Shown piece by piece: positions 51,956 through 60,500 of a stretch of 64,000 nucleotides of DNA. The notes below the pieces were generated by a model that was given only the letters and a program-made list of their open reading frames with translations, was not told where the DNA came from and did no database searches. Positions within the stretch are counted from its first letter, which is position 1, and each line of letters begins with the position of its first letter. Position numbers and translations under genes: made by a program. The DNA is from Dysosmobacter welbionis. GTDB taxonomy: Bacteria; Bacillota; Clostridia; Oscillospirales; Oscillospiraceae. The stretch covers positions 310,001-374,000 of the forward strand of contig NZ_CP034413.3 of NCBI RefSeq assembly GCF_005121165.3, in the 5' to 3' direction.

Positions 51956-52296
51956 ATAAACGGCTCCTTTAAGTCATATTTCTCCATGATCTTATTTTCC
52001 AAGGCTTCATAGGCATCCATATCCTCTGGTTGCGCTGGAATACCCTTTTGCCAATAACCGTTCCCATAGTAGAAAAACATAGCCCAGTAATAAGGCAGGT
52101 CATGGCTGAACATCGCCACTCCCATGGCATCGGCCACTGGCTCTGCCAGCGGTGAGCGATCCACTATCTGGGAGGCTTCCTCATAGGAGATCCCCACCAG
52201 CTCCACCAGCAGGTGCTTCACCAGTTCACAGAAGCTGTGCTGGTTGAATATGACCTGACCATCCTCATCTTTGAACACGATGCCATCTCTCACCAT
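51946..52296 (-). CDS. Hypothetical protein of the immunity array
   Basis: 116 residues, GGAG nine bases upstream. Acidic, with VKHLLVELVGISYEEASQIVDRSPLAEPVADAMGVAMFSHDLPYYWAMFFYYG; mostly helical and possibly one domain. Tightly packed between rtcB (18 bp) and barstar (10-bp overlap). No recognised family; immunity function inferred from context. Confidence 0.6.
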   Translation of the reverse strand: MVRDGIVFKDEDGQVIFNQHSFCELVKHLLVELVGISYEEASQIVDRSPLAEPVADAMGVAMFSHDLPYYWAMFFYYGNGYWQKGIPAQPEDMDAYEALENKIMEKYDLKEPFIWT

Positions 52297-52314
52297 AATA
52301 TTCTGCTCCGTTTC

Positions 52315-53522
52315 TTACTCCTCGTCCCCGGCCTTGAAGTTGTAGATGGGGCGGATGACCTTTACCACATCCGCCGTGGGGCCGATGTTGTCCAGAATAT
52401 CCTGCATCCCCTTGTAGGCCATGGGGCACTCATCCAAGGTGGCCTTGCTCACCGAGGTGGTGTAGACCTCTGCCATCTGCTTTTGAATTCAGACACCGTG
52501 AAGGACTGTTTGGCGTCCGCCCGGCTCATCAGGCGGCCGGCGCCGTGGGGAGCAGAGCAGTTCCAATCCTCGTTACCCTTGCCCACGCAGAGCAGGCTCC
52601 CGTCCCGCATATTGATGGGGATGAGCAGTCGCTCGCCCTCTTTGGCGGACACAGCTCCTTTCCGCAGGATCATGGCGTCGGTATCGATATAGTTGTGGAT
52701 GGTGGTGAACTGCTCCTCCACATGGAGCTTCATGCCTTTGACGATCTCGTCCATCATGGCCTGCCGGTTGAGCATGGCGAAGTGCTGGACGATCTTCATG
52801 TCGTGGATATACTGCTCAAACAACTCTCCGGACACATAGGCCAGGGCCTTGGGGATGTTGGTTTGCTTGAGGTTTTTCAGTTTCTTCAGTTCTTTCTGGA
52901 TCTCCTTCTCCCGGCCCTCCGCTTTCATTCGGGCAATCAGCGCCTCGATGGAGGCATCGTCAGTGCGGTTGAGCACCTTATAGCCCGCCTCCTGGTAATA
53001 GCTGGCCACCTCCACACCCAAGTGACGGCTGCCGGAGTGAACCACGATGTAGAGATTTCCCTCGTCGTCCTTGTCCACCTCAATGAAGTGGTTCCCACCA
53101 CCCAGCGTACCGATGCTTTTTTCCGCCCGGAGGAGATCCACATGGCGGGCACAGCACAACTCACTCAGGTCGATCTCATTGAGGTAGCGGTGGGCCTTAT
53201 CCCGGATGGAGAAGCCGGAGGGGATCTTTTCATAAATCAGCTTGTCCAGCTTTTGAAGCTCCAGCCGCCCCTCCCGGATGCGGGTGGTCTCCATGCCGCA
53301 CCCGATGTCCACACCCACCAGATTGGGCACCACCTTGTCGGTGATGGTCATGGTGGTGCCGATAGTACAGCCCGCCCCGGCGTGAATGTCGGGCATGAGC
53401 CGGATGCGGCTACCCGCCGTAAATTCCTGATTGCACAGCTCCTGAACCTGTGCGATGGAGGCGCTGTCCACCACATCGGTGAAGATCTTGGCCTCATTGT
53501 ATTTTCCTTTGATTTCGATCAT
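52315..53522 (-). CDS. rtcB: RtcB-family RNA ligase, frameshifted near the C-terminus
   Basis: From ATG 53522 (GAGGAAATT upstream). RtcB joins RNA 3'-phosphate or 2',3'-cyclic phosphate ends to 5'-OH ends using GTP and manganese. Signatures: LMPDIHAGAGCTIGTTM, VGVDIGCGM, GTLGGGNHFIEV, HSGSRHLG and the near-C-terminal SAPHGAGRLMSRADAK. The frame runs off into a false end at 52449. One additional A in the AAAA run (52481-52484) restores VSEFKKQMAEVYTT and continues IGPTADVVKVIRPIYNFKAG to TAA at 52315-52317. Among immunity genes against RNase toxins, a repair ligase makes functional sense. Confidence 0.9.
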
Positions 53523-53557
53523 AATTTCCTCGCAATATTCTATGGGGCATGGCCCCG

Positions 53558-53917
53558 TCAAGTCATCTCATACAGCAGGGCAGCGTCGCCCTGCACCAGT
53601 TCCAGATGGGAGCGCAGCGTTTCAAGCCCGCTTTGCACCGCCTCGGTGGGCAGATCCCAGTCCGGGGCAATTTCAGCGGCCAGCTCCGGGAGGTCCTGCT
53701 CCCGCAGAGCTGCCAGCAGTTGAGACGCCAGCTCTCCCTCCAGCAGAGCGCAGTCCAGGGTGTCCTCCGTCTGGGGAGCAGGAAAACGGACATCCAGATC
53801 CAGTTCGCTCTCACACCAGTCCCAGATGGCCATATAGACCGCGCCGGAGCAGTCGCCGTTTGACAGTTCCTGCCGCCGGCCGTCTTTGAGAAGGTAAAAG
53901 GATGCGATCTGTGACAT
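53558..53917 (-). CDS. Hypothetical acidic protein of the immunity array
   Basis: 119 residues, strongly acidic (many Asp/Glu: ESELDLDVRFPAPQTEDTLDCALLEGEL). Starts with MSQIASFYLLKDGRRQEL. Acidic character is usual for immunity proteins that cap basic nucleases. 35 bp upstream of rtcB. Family not recognised. Confidence 0.6.
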   Translation of the reverse strand: MSQIASFYLLKDGRRQELSNGDCSGAVYMAIWDWCESELDLDVRFPAPQTEDTLDCALLEGELASQLLAALREQDLPELAAEIAPDWDLPTEAVQSGLETLRSHLELVQGDAALLYEMT

Positions 53918-53935
53918 AGTTGTTCCTCCTGAATG

Positions 53936-54460
53936 TTATTCTTTTTCCATCAGCCCTTCTGCCTGCATCCGGATCACATAGAAGGCCCGCACCCAGTCCA
54001 GTTCCTGCTCCATGGATTTCTCCAAAGCCAGCAGGTGGCGCTTTCCCAGCCTGCGGTCCAGGAGGGCAAAGATGCGGACAAGAGGATTCTGGCTGACAAG
54101 GCTTTTCTCAATGCTCTGGTTGTCAAAGATCCCAAACGCCTCATAGAACACCTTTTGGTCAAAGGTGCCCTGCTCCAGCGCAAAGGCATGAGCCTGGTCG
54201 ATGGCTTCTTTCGCGGAGTCGCAATCTTTCAGCGTTGTGGACCGCAGGTGATGAAATTTCGTCCACACATTCTCAAAATAGATGTAGTAGTTGCTCCGCA
54301 GTACTTCCACACCGTCCATACGAATGGCTGCCCGGCCCTCATGGTCGGCGCTTTTGCTGTAACTGGTGGCAAAATACTGAATGTGACCCCGGAGCGCCGG
54401 GCACAGGTAATCATTCTCCAATTTGTTCCGGATTCCACTCCAAGTGGATACGCTTGCCAT
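53936..54460 (-). CDS. SF0329-like conserved protein
   Basis: 174 residues, GAGAGGTGG upstream. N-terminal WSGIRNKLENDYLCPALRGHIQYFATSYSKSADHEGRAAIRMDGVEVLRSN is the pattern of the SF0329 family as I recall it; the C-terminal half is helical (IFALLDRRLGKRHLLALEKSM). Function uncharacterised; repeatedly found in immunity clusters. Confidence 0.65.
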   Translation of the reverse strand: MASVSTWSGIRNKLENDYLCPALRGHIQYFATSYSKSADHEGRAAIRMDGVEVLRSNYYIYFENVWTKFHHLRSTTLKDCDSAKEAIDQAHAFALEQGTFDQKVFYEAFGIFDNQSIEKSLVSQNPLVRIFALLDRRLGKRHLLALEKSMEQELDWVRAFYVIRMQAEGLMEKE

Positions 54461-54471
54461 GTTACCACCTC

Positions 54472-54951
54472 TCAGTCACGATAGATACCCACGACCAGGA
54501 TATAGTCATCATCTCCATGAAAATCCTGACACTTGTTATAGAAGTCTCTCAAAGTTCTAAATTCGGCCAACGCTGCATCCCGATTTTCCACTCCGTTCTG
54601 TTGGAGATACTTGTCCAGGAAAGCATCTTCATCCACCTCATTGAGGGCAGAAACGATGTCATCCAGATCCTCCAAGAGAGTGTAGGCCACCTGACCATCA
54701 TCAACGAAATCAACACCTACGATTGCTTGGCTGAGCGGTTCATGAGAGATCGGTTCTGTCCCAGGGCATCCCACCAGCGCCATGTGGAGCTCATTCCACA
54801 GGCGGATTTTTTCGGTGTAGAGAAATTCATGCTGATTTGCCGCTGTTTTCAAAGCATCAACCGTATTCTCGCCACTGAAAACAGCATTCATGAGTTCATC
54901 TTCAGCAGGGGCGCTTCCATAAAAATAGTGGGCAATGTTTTCAGTGTTCAT
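54472..54951 (-). CDS. DUF1877 (YfbM-like) immunity-type protein
   Basis: 159 residues from ATG 54951 inside the end of the upstream gene (11-bp overlap). DUF1877 features: the helix-loop LWNELHMALVG, PLSQAIVGVDFVDDGQVAYTLLEDLDDIVSALNEVDEDAFLDKY, and a closing strand DDYILVVGIY. Members occur as immunity proteins in polymorphic toxin systems. Acidic. Confidence 0.75.
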   Translation of the reverse strand: MNTENIAHYFYGSAPAEDELMNAVFSGENTVDALKTAANQHEFLYTEKIRLWNELHMALVGCPGTEPISHEPLSQAIVGVDFVDDGQVAYTLLEDLDDIVSALNEVDEDAFLDKYLQQNGVENRDAALAEFRTLRDFYNKCQDFHGDDDYILVVGIYRD

Positions 54952-55690
54952 TGAGATACCTCGCCAGTTTCTTCTCCAGCAGTTCTGCCATATCATTGCA
55001 GAGGCGCTTTACCTTGTCCTGCTCATGGGCGTAGTACCAGATGGTTTCCTCTCCGGGGCGGAGCAGGAGCTGGTCGCCGTCCGCTTCTTTCCAGAACTCG
55101 CCCAGCACACAATACCGCTCGCCATGAATGGTCAGATTAAATGTTCCAGAGAGTTCAACGATTACGCCTGTGGATACATTGATGCCTGCGGTCAGCAGGA
55201 AAAACTCCCGCACCTGGGACGGGAGCGTGAAGTCCAGCACGCTTTCTTGATTCCCGATCTGCTCCTCCGTGGCGGCGGGTTTGATCTCGTCAGAGGGGTC
55301 CAGCACCTTTGCCAACGCCTTGGAGAACTTGGGGTATCGGCCAAATAACTCCGGGTTATTGGCCTTGAATTCCTTTTGCTTTTCCCTCTGCACCCGCTCC
55401 TGCTCCTTACAGAAAGCGTCCAGCTCCGCCAGATACCGCTCCTGGTAGAGATTGCTGGCTTCAAATGCTGTGCCGCTCTTTTCCAGAATGGCGATGGCTC
55501 TCTTTTGGCTGCCAAACACCGGGACCCACTGAAAACCGTGTCGGCAGGGCTTCAGTTTCAGAAATTCACCCCGACTCAGCAGGGCTTCCAACTCCGTCTC
55601 ATGTTCGTCCCACCAGTTCCGCCAACTTTCTGGTGTTTCCCGCCCCTCGACCAAGTCCAGGAGTTTTTCTGTCAATGATTCTTTGTCCAT
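54941..55690 (-). CDS. SMI1/KNR4 (SUKH) family immunity protein
   Basis: 249 residues. The C-terminal ~120 residues carry the SUKH core: ATEEQIGNQESVLDFTLPSQVREFFLLTAGINVSTGVIVEL (helix, LP, then REF-LL) and EFWKEADGDQLLLRPGE. The N-terminal ~120 residues are helical and highly charged (KEQERVQREKQKEFKANNPELF). SUKH proteins are among the most frequent immunity proteins against nuclease toxins. Weak ribosome-binding site. Confidence 0.8.
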   Translation of the reverse strand: MDKESLTEKLLDLVEGRETPESWRNWWDEHETELEALLSRGEFLKLKPCRHGFQWVPVFGSQKRAIAILEKSGTAFEASNLYQERYLAELDAFCKEQERVQREKQKEFKANNPELFGRYPKFSKALAKVLDPSDEIKPAATEEQIGNQESVLDFTLPSQVREFFLLTAGINVSTGVIVELSGTFNLTIHGERYCVLGEFWKEADGDQLLLRPGEETIWYYAHEQDKVKRLCNDMAELLEKKLARYLNEH

Positions 55691-55726
55691 AGGTGTCCAC
55701 GCTCTTTCTCCGCCATCACTTCCACA

Positions 55727-56116
55727 TTACTCGGTAGCACAAAGCTCATTCATTTTTGGAATCAGTATTTTATCCATCCACTGGCAAACAATCTCAAAGG
55801 TATTGTTAATCTTTTCTTCATTTCCTATATCAAGATATATTTCATTGTCTCTCAAACTGTAAAACAGTGGTTGTGTGTTGATGTCTGGTTTGGCATAACC
55901 ATAAGGGTCGTATGGACGGGTGTTGATTATATAGCAAACCTCTATGCTTATGCTATCCTTTGTGTTCCCGCCGAATGAGGAAAACGCAATCATATAGGTG
56001 AAATTTTTACTGTGCCTCGTAAGTGTTTTGTCGGATTTTTTATACTTGAAGCCTAAATGCCCGTACTTCCCTTGCAACTTGGTTCCAAGCATTTGCATTG
56101 CTTCGTTAAAGTTCAT
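55727..56116 (-). CDS. DUF4304-like hypothetical protein, AT-rich
   Basis: 129 residues, GGAGGGGG upstream. KLQGKYGHLGFKYKKSDKTLTRHSKNFTYMIAFSSFGGNTKDSISIEVCYIINT fits a DUF4304-type beta-sheet. Its codon use and base composition are clearly more AT-rich than the genes on either side, so it was probably acquired from a different donor than its neighbours. Confidence 0.6.
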   Translation of the reverse strand: MNFNEAMQMLGTKLQGKYGHLGFKYKKSDKTLTRHSKNFTYMIAFSSFGGNTKDSISIEVCYIINTRPYDPYGYAKPDINTQPLFYSLRDNEIYLDIGNEEKINNTFEIVCQWMDKILIPKMNELCATE

Positions 56117-56169
56117 TGTGCCCCCTCCATTTTCTCATCGTAAAAATAAATATAGTTCATTTCTCCGTT

Positions 56170-57282
56170 TCAGAGGGCGCAGGAATAGATGCTCATGGCC
56201 CCGTAATCGGTGTGCAGGACCAGCCCGCTTTGGGTAAAGGCAAAATTCACCTGCCGCACCACAAAGGGGTCGTCAATAGAGGCCAGCAGTTGGCCGCTGC
56301 CGGTATCCCACAGCTCTATGGGGGAGCTGCCACGATCCTGCTGAACGGCCATCAGACTGCCCCTTGTCCGCACCATACAGGTGTCTGAAAAATTTAGCCC
56401 CTGCCGGACCGAAAACGGGAAAGGATTGGCAATCTCCTCTCCGGTCTGGGTCAGATAGAACCTGCCGCCCACCGAGAAGCACTGGTCATCCGGAGAGAAG
56501 AAGGGATGCCAGCCCGCATTGGGGATCACAACTTTTTGGGCGGACTTCAGATCGACCAGCACATACTCACCCTCGGTGACACGGTAGACCGCTTTGCTCT
56601 GCCGGGGAGAGAGCATCCCGAAGCAGTAATAGGCAAAATTCGGATCTTTTGACTTCTTACATTTTACCGTTTCCCGCCACACTTTCGTGTTGCTGCCAAA
56701 GGCAAAGACGACGATCTCCTCGCCCGTGTACCACAGGGCCAGGTCGCCACTGACATCCAGCATGGTCTTCATGCTGTTTTTCTTGTTGGCAAAGGGCGTG
56801 ACCTCATGGGTGCGGAGCGAGAACTGCTGGAGAAGATAGCTGTTGTTCAGAAGAAGGGTGTCATTGGAGCAGAGGACCTGCTCATAGGTCATCCGCTTGG
56901 CACCCAGAGAGACCGTTTCAAGGCTCTCCCCGCTGCCATCGAAGTGATAGAGGGTCTCGTCCTCAAAATCTCCGACCACCCTCGTCAGGAAGAAGTCATC
57001 CCTTGCGGGAGAGGCGGCCAGGGGCATGAAGCCGTTACTGTCCTTACCGACAAACCGATGGCACCGCGCCTGCCCAACAGCGGCATCCCGATTCTGATAG
57101 ACAAATCCTTTCCGCATCTGGCCCATCATGGCGCTGGCAGCCTTGCTCCTGACCTGGAAAGCGGAGTCGCACAGGATCTCCTTGACCTTCCCGCCATTCA
57201 AGCAGGTTCGGATGGTATGGCCGTCAATTTCAATCCGCCACTGCTTATTTGTAGTGGGGTTGAGGAAGGTTTTTTCAATCAT
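56170..57282 (-). CDS. WGR-like domain with beta-propeller protein
   Basis: 370 residues, AAAGGGAGGAG upstream. Residues ~1-65 (KTFLNPTTNKQWRIEIDGHTIRTCLNGGKVKEILCDSAFQVRSKAASAMMGQMRKGFVYQN) look like a WGR-type domain. Residues ~80-370 are repeated beta strands of a propeller (SGDLALWYTGEEIVVFAFG, SPDDQCFSVGGRFYLT, GSSPIELWDTGSGQLLASIDD). Overlaps the Imm32-like gene by four bases. Probably an immunity protein; no catalytic motif. Confidence 0.7.
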   Translation of the reverse strand: MIEKTFLNPTTNKQWRIEIDGHTIRTCLNGGKVKEILCDSAFQVRSKAASAMMGQMRKGFVYQNRDAAVGQARCHRFVGKDSNGFMPLAASPARDDFFLTRVVGDFEDETLYHFDGSGESLETVSLGAKRMTYEQVLCSNDTLLLNNSYLLQQFSLRTHEVTPFANKKNSMKTMLDVSGDLALWYTGEEIVVFAFGSNTKVWRETVKCKKSKDPNFAYYCFGMLSPRQSKAVYRVTEGEYVLVDLKSAQKVVIPNAGWHPFFSPDDQCFSVGGRFYLTQTGEEIANPFPFSVRQGLNFSDTCMVRTRGSLMAVQQDRGSSPIELWDTGSGQLLASIDDPFVVRQVNFAFTQSGLVLHTDYGAMSIYSCAL

Positions 57283-57554
57283 GGCTTTGACTCCTCCCTT
57301 TGAATCAGGATGGTTTTTCCCTCGGCGTTGATGTCATAAAGGTCATCCAAATGGATATGGAAGCCATCCACACGAGCGGTTTCCGCCATCCCCAGAGCGG
57401 CTTTCGCCAACAGGAGCAGCCCCGCCCGGTTTCCCGTTAACTCCAATTCATTTCCATCGGCATGGGTGGTAAAGGAGAGGTAGGCTTCCGGTTCCACTGG
57501 GAGGATAGGCAGTAGTTCGTCATTCAGTTGAATGGTCAGTGTTCTGGTTTTCAT
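57279..57554 (-). CDS. Imm32-like immunity protein
   Basis: 91 residues from ATG 57554 (GGGAGG 12 bases upstream; GTG 57557 possible). The pattern ELELTGNRAGLLLLAKAALGMAETARVDGFHIHLDD is that of the Imm32 family. Acidic, cytoplasmic. Coupled to the propeller protein downstream. Confidence 0.75.
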   Translation of the reverse strand: MKTRTLTIQLNDELLPILPVEPEAYLSFTTHADGNELELTGNRAGLLLLAKAALGMAETARVDGFHIHLDDLYDINAEGKTILIQREESKP

Positions 57555-57575
57555 CACTTACCGAAATACCTCCCA

Positions 57576-60500
57576 TCAATCCCACCAGAAATACCAGACG
57601 GTGGACTGCCACAGGACATCTGCCAAGGAGCCAATGCTTCCATCCTCATTCTGATCCAGATCTGGGCAGAAGCCATATTGCTCCACAGCCACCTCCATAG
57701 CTCTTTCCTTGGAGATCGGAGTTGGAAGTTCAAACTCCAATTCATCGTGGCTCATGGCGGCAGGGATGGCACCATGCTGCTGGAACCAGTATTTGGCCGC
57801 AGCCATCAGCTCCGGTGTGTCGGGGCAGTCATTCCAGTTTCCGAAGGGCAGGTAGGCGAAGATCTCCCAAGGATTCTTCACCGGGATCTTGGCCAGAATG
57901 AGCGGATAGGTCATCTCAGTATCATCATCCCAGTAGCTGGAGAAGCGGTCATTAGGTTCTCCGCCCTCCATCTCGCCCAAGACTTCCTCATCCCAGTCCA
58001 TATCGTCATCTTCGGCTTCTTCCTTGCGCTGGCCGGTCAATTCCTCCAAAACCGTCTTTCCGTCCTTGACGGGGGTAGAGAGCATCTTCTTCCGGTACTC
58101 CGTTACAGCTTTGAGGTCAAATTCGTAAATGTCTACATCATTCTTCGGGTCGGCGTTCATTACCAGACATTCCAACAGCGTTTCATCATCCGCCTGGATA
58201 AGCACGGGAACAAAGCCCTCCCGTACCCCCAGCCGCTGGGCGTAGCTGTATGCCGACATGATGGGGTCATCATCTGCCATGGATGGGAAATAGGTACACT
58301 CGCAGTCCAAATACTCCATGATGGCCTGAGCCACCTCGGAAGGCTCCAGTGTGTCCTCGTCGAAGTCCTGTCCCTGCCAGTTAGCAAAGCGTTCTTCGAT
58401 CACCTCTGCCATAGCCTGATAGTAGTCCTCGTCAAAGGGGATGAACAGGTAGGCTTCATCTTGGAACTCATCGGAGTGATACCGCTCTGGGCCGAAGAAG
58501 CAGAGGGCGTTGTCGTCAACATCGGCAGGATAGTAGGGACTGTCGCCCTCTCCATAGTAATAGCCCGCAAAGGCACGGCCTTGATGATTGAACAGCACAG
58601 AGAACAGACAGCCGTCCAGCTCATCCCGGATAAACTCCCGCAGATCCACGCTGGCAGAATCAGCCTTGACCTTTTCTACGACCTCTCCGTACTCCGCAAG
58701 GAATTCTTCACCCATCAGGTCGTGCTCCATGCACCAGCGCAGGTAGATGGCCATGTGGTTATAAGCATTGATGGGGTCAATAGGCAGTTCCTTTTCCTCG
58801 ATGCTCTCGATGTGATAGGAAGCATCGTCCATCTCACCGTCAAAATCATCATTGGAAAGGGTGCCACGAGTGATAGCATCCTGGCGGGTGGGGTTTACTA
58901 CAAAACTGATCCCCCTCATTTTGTTCAGCAGAGCGTCTGTATCATGTTCCAGTTTATAGTCCAACTCGTCCTCATAAAGCGGAATGACCTGATAGAAGTT
59001 GACCTCCTCGCCGCCCGGCAGGGTGCAGACCTCGCTGCCATCCTCCGTATCCTGGGGACCGATCAGGGTAGCAGTACACAGTTTGGTGTTGTCTGCAAAT
59101 GGTTCCCGGTTCTCCACTGTATGACCATGTCCCAACCAACTGTCACAGTTGATGGGCAGACGGGCCAAGGATTTCAGCAGGCGGATGGGCCAGTACCACT
59201 TTTCGTCTTTCATGGACTCCTGATCCAGCTTCCAGTCCGCAGGCAGCGCGATAGCCAGCTCCGCCCGCTCCAGCTTATATTCCACCAGCTCCTCCGGCAC
59301 ATTCATCCGGTGAGCGCCCATACCCATGGTGACCAGGGTGCAATAGTCCCGCTCCTCAGTGGGCGGCACCATGCAGATGTCCACATGGATGTCTGGAGAA
59401 ACCAGCTCGTGGAACACATTCTCGACCTTGCCGAAATACTGCTGGATGTGTCCCTCGACGGCCTCCATCTCCTCCTCGGTGTAGACCTCGGGAACACCGG
59501 CTTCTTCATCCTCGGGCATTTCGCCGTCCGGGTCATCGCCGTCATCGTCAGGGTCACCGTCCGATGACTCCCAGGAGATTTTCAGCGTCATCTGCTCCTC
59601 CGGCAGACCGACGCCAGGGCTGCGGGTGATGGTGTGCTTATCATCTGCCGCAAAACCGATAGTTTCTCCATCGTGGAGTTCCACATCGTTCTCCAGCACA
59701 TAGGACACAAGGCTGGCCAAAAAGTCCCGCAGGTCGCTCGGCTTGGCATCGGTGCCCAGCACCTCCATCTCGTCTTTGCCAAACACATCCATGCCGTAGG
59801 TGTAGCCATTCATGCCATTCTCGTTTCTCCACAGACCGAACCAGATCCAGTTGAAGATGGGTAGTTCGCCGTCCTGCATCATGTCGGCAAAGCCCTCATA
59901 GAACCGGGGTTCAAACACCACGCCGCTGGTGTAGATGCCGGTGGCATATTCCTGACGGCAGCAGGCGGCGACCACCTTGGTGTAGAGCTTGCCCTTTTCC
60001 AGCAGGTTTTCCTCCTTGCCCAGCACCGCCACCATGATGTGGGCACAGTGCTCCTTGGCAACCTTGACGGCGTCCTCCCACATATAGTTGTTCTCGGCAT
60101 TCAGTTCCGCTTCGCCGTTGGGGATGGGATAGGTCGCCAGGCTGACGGCGGCGACCATGTCGCCCACTTCGAACACCAGCGCGTCATCGTCCTTCTCCTC
60201 GCTGGCATCGTATTCATCCACGGCGATATCCCACTTTTCCTTCATGTCCCGGATGAACTGCTCTTTATCCCATTCTCCCTTGGACAGGAGGACAAATCCG
60301 GTGAAAACGCCTGTGTGGTCACTCTCATCCTCGGCCTCTGCCTCGGCCCGCTTTGCGATCTCTTTCTGGCACTCTTGAATCACCGCCGGGGCATCCTTGT
60401 CTTCGGGGTCCAGTTCTGCCCACCGCTGGGCGTAGGGGATAGCCTGTTCCTCCTGCCCATAGAGATACTGATAGCCGTAGGCCATCCGCATATTCCACTC

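Noticed and set aside
57528-59567. 679-residue plus-strand frame
   Set aside because: Antisense shadow of the 2,024-residue protein; no start signal and no family features.
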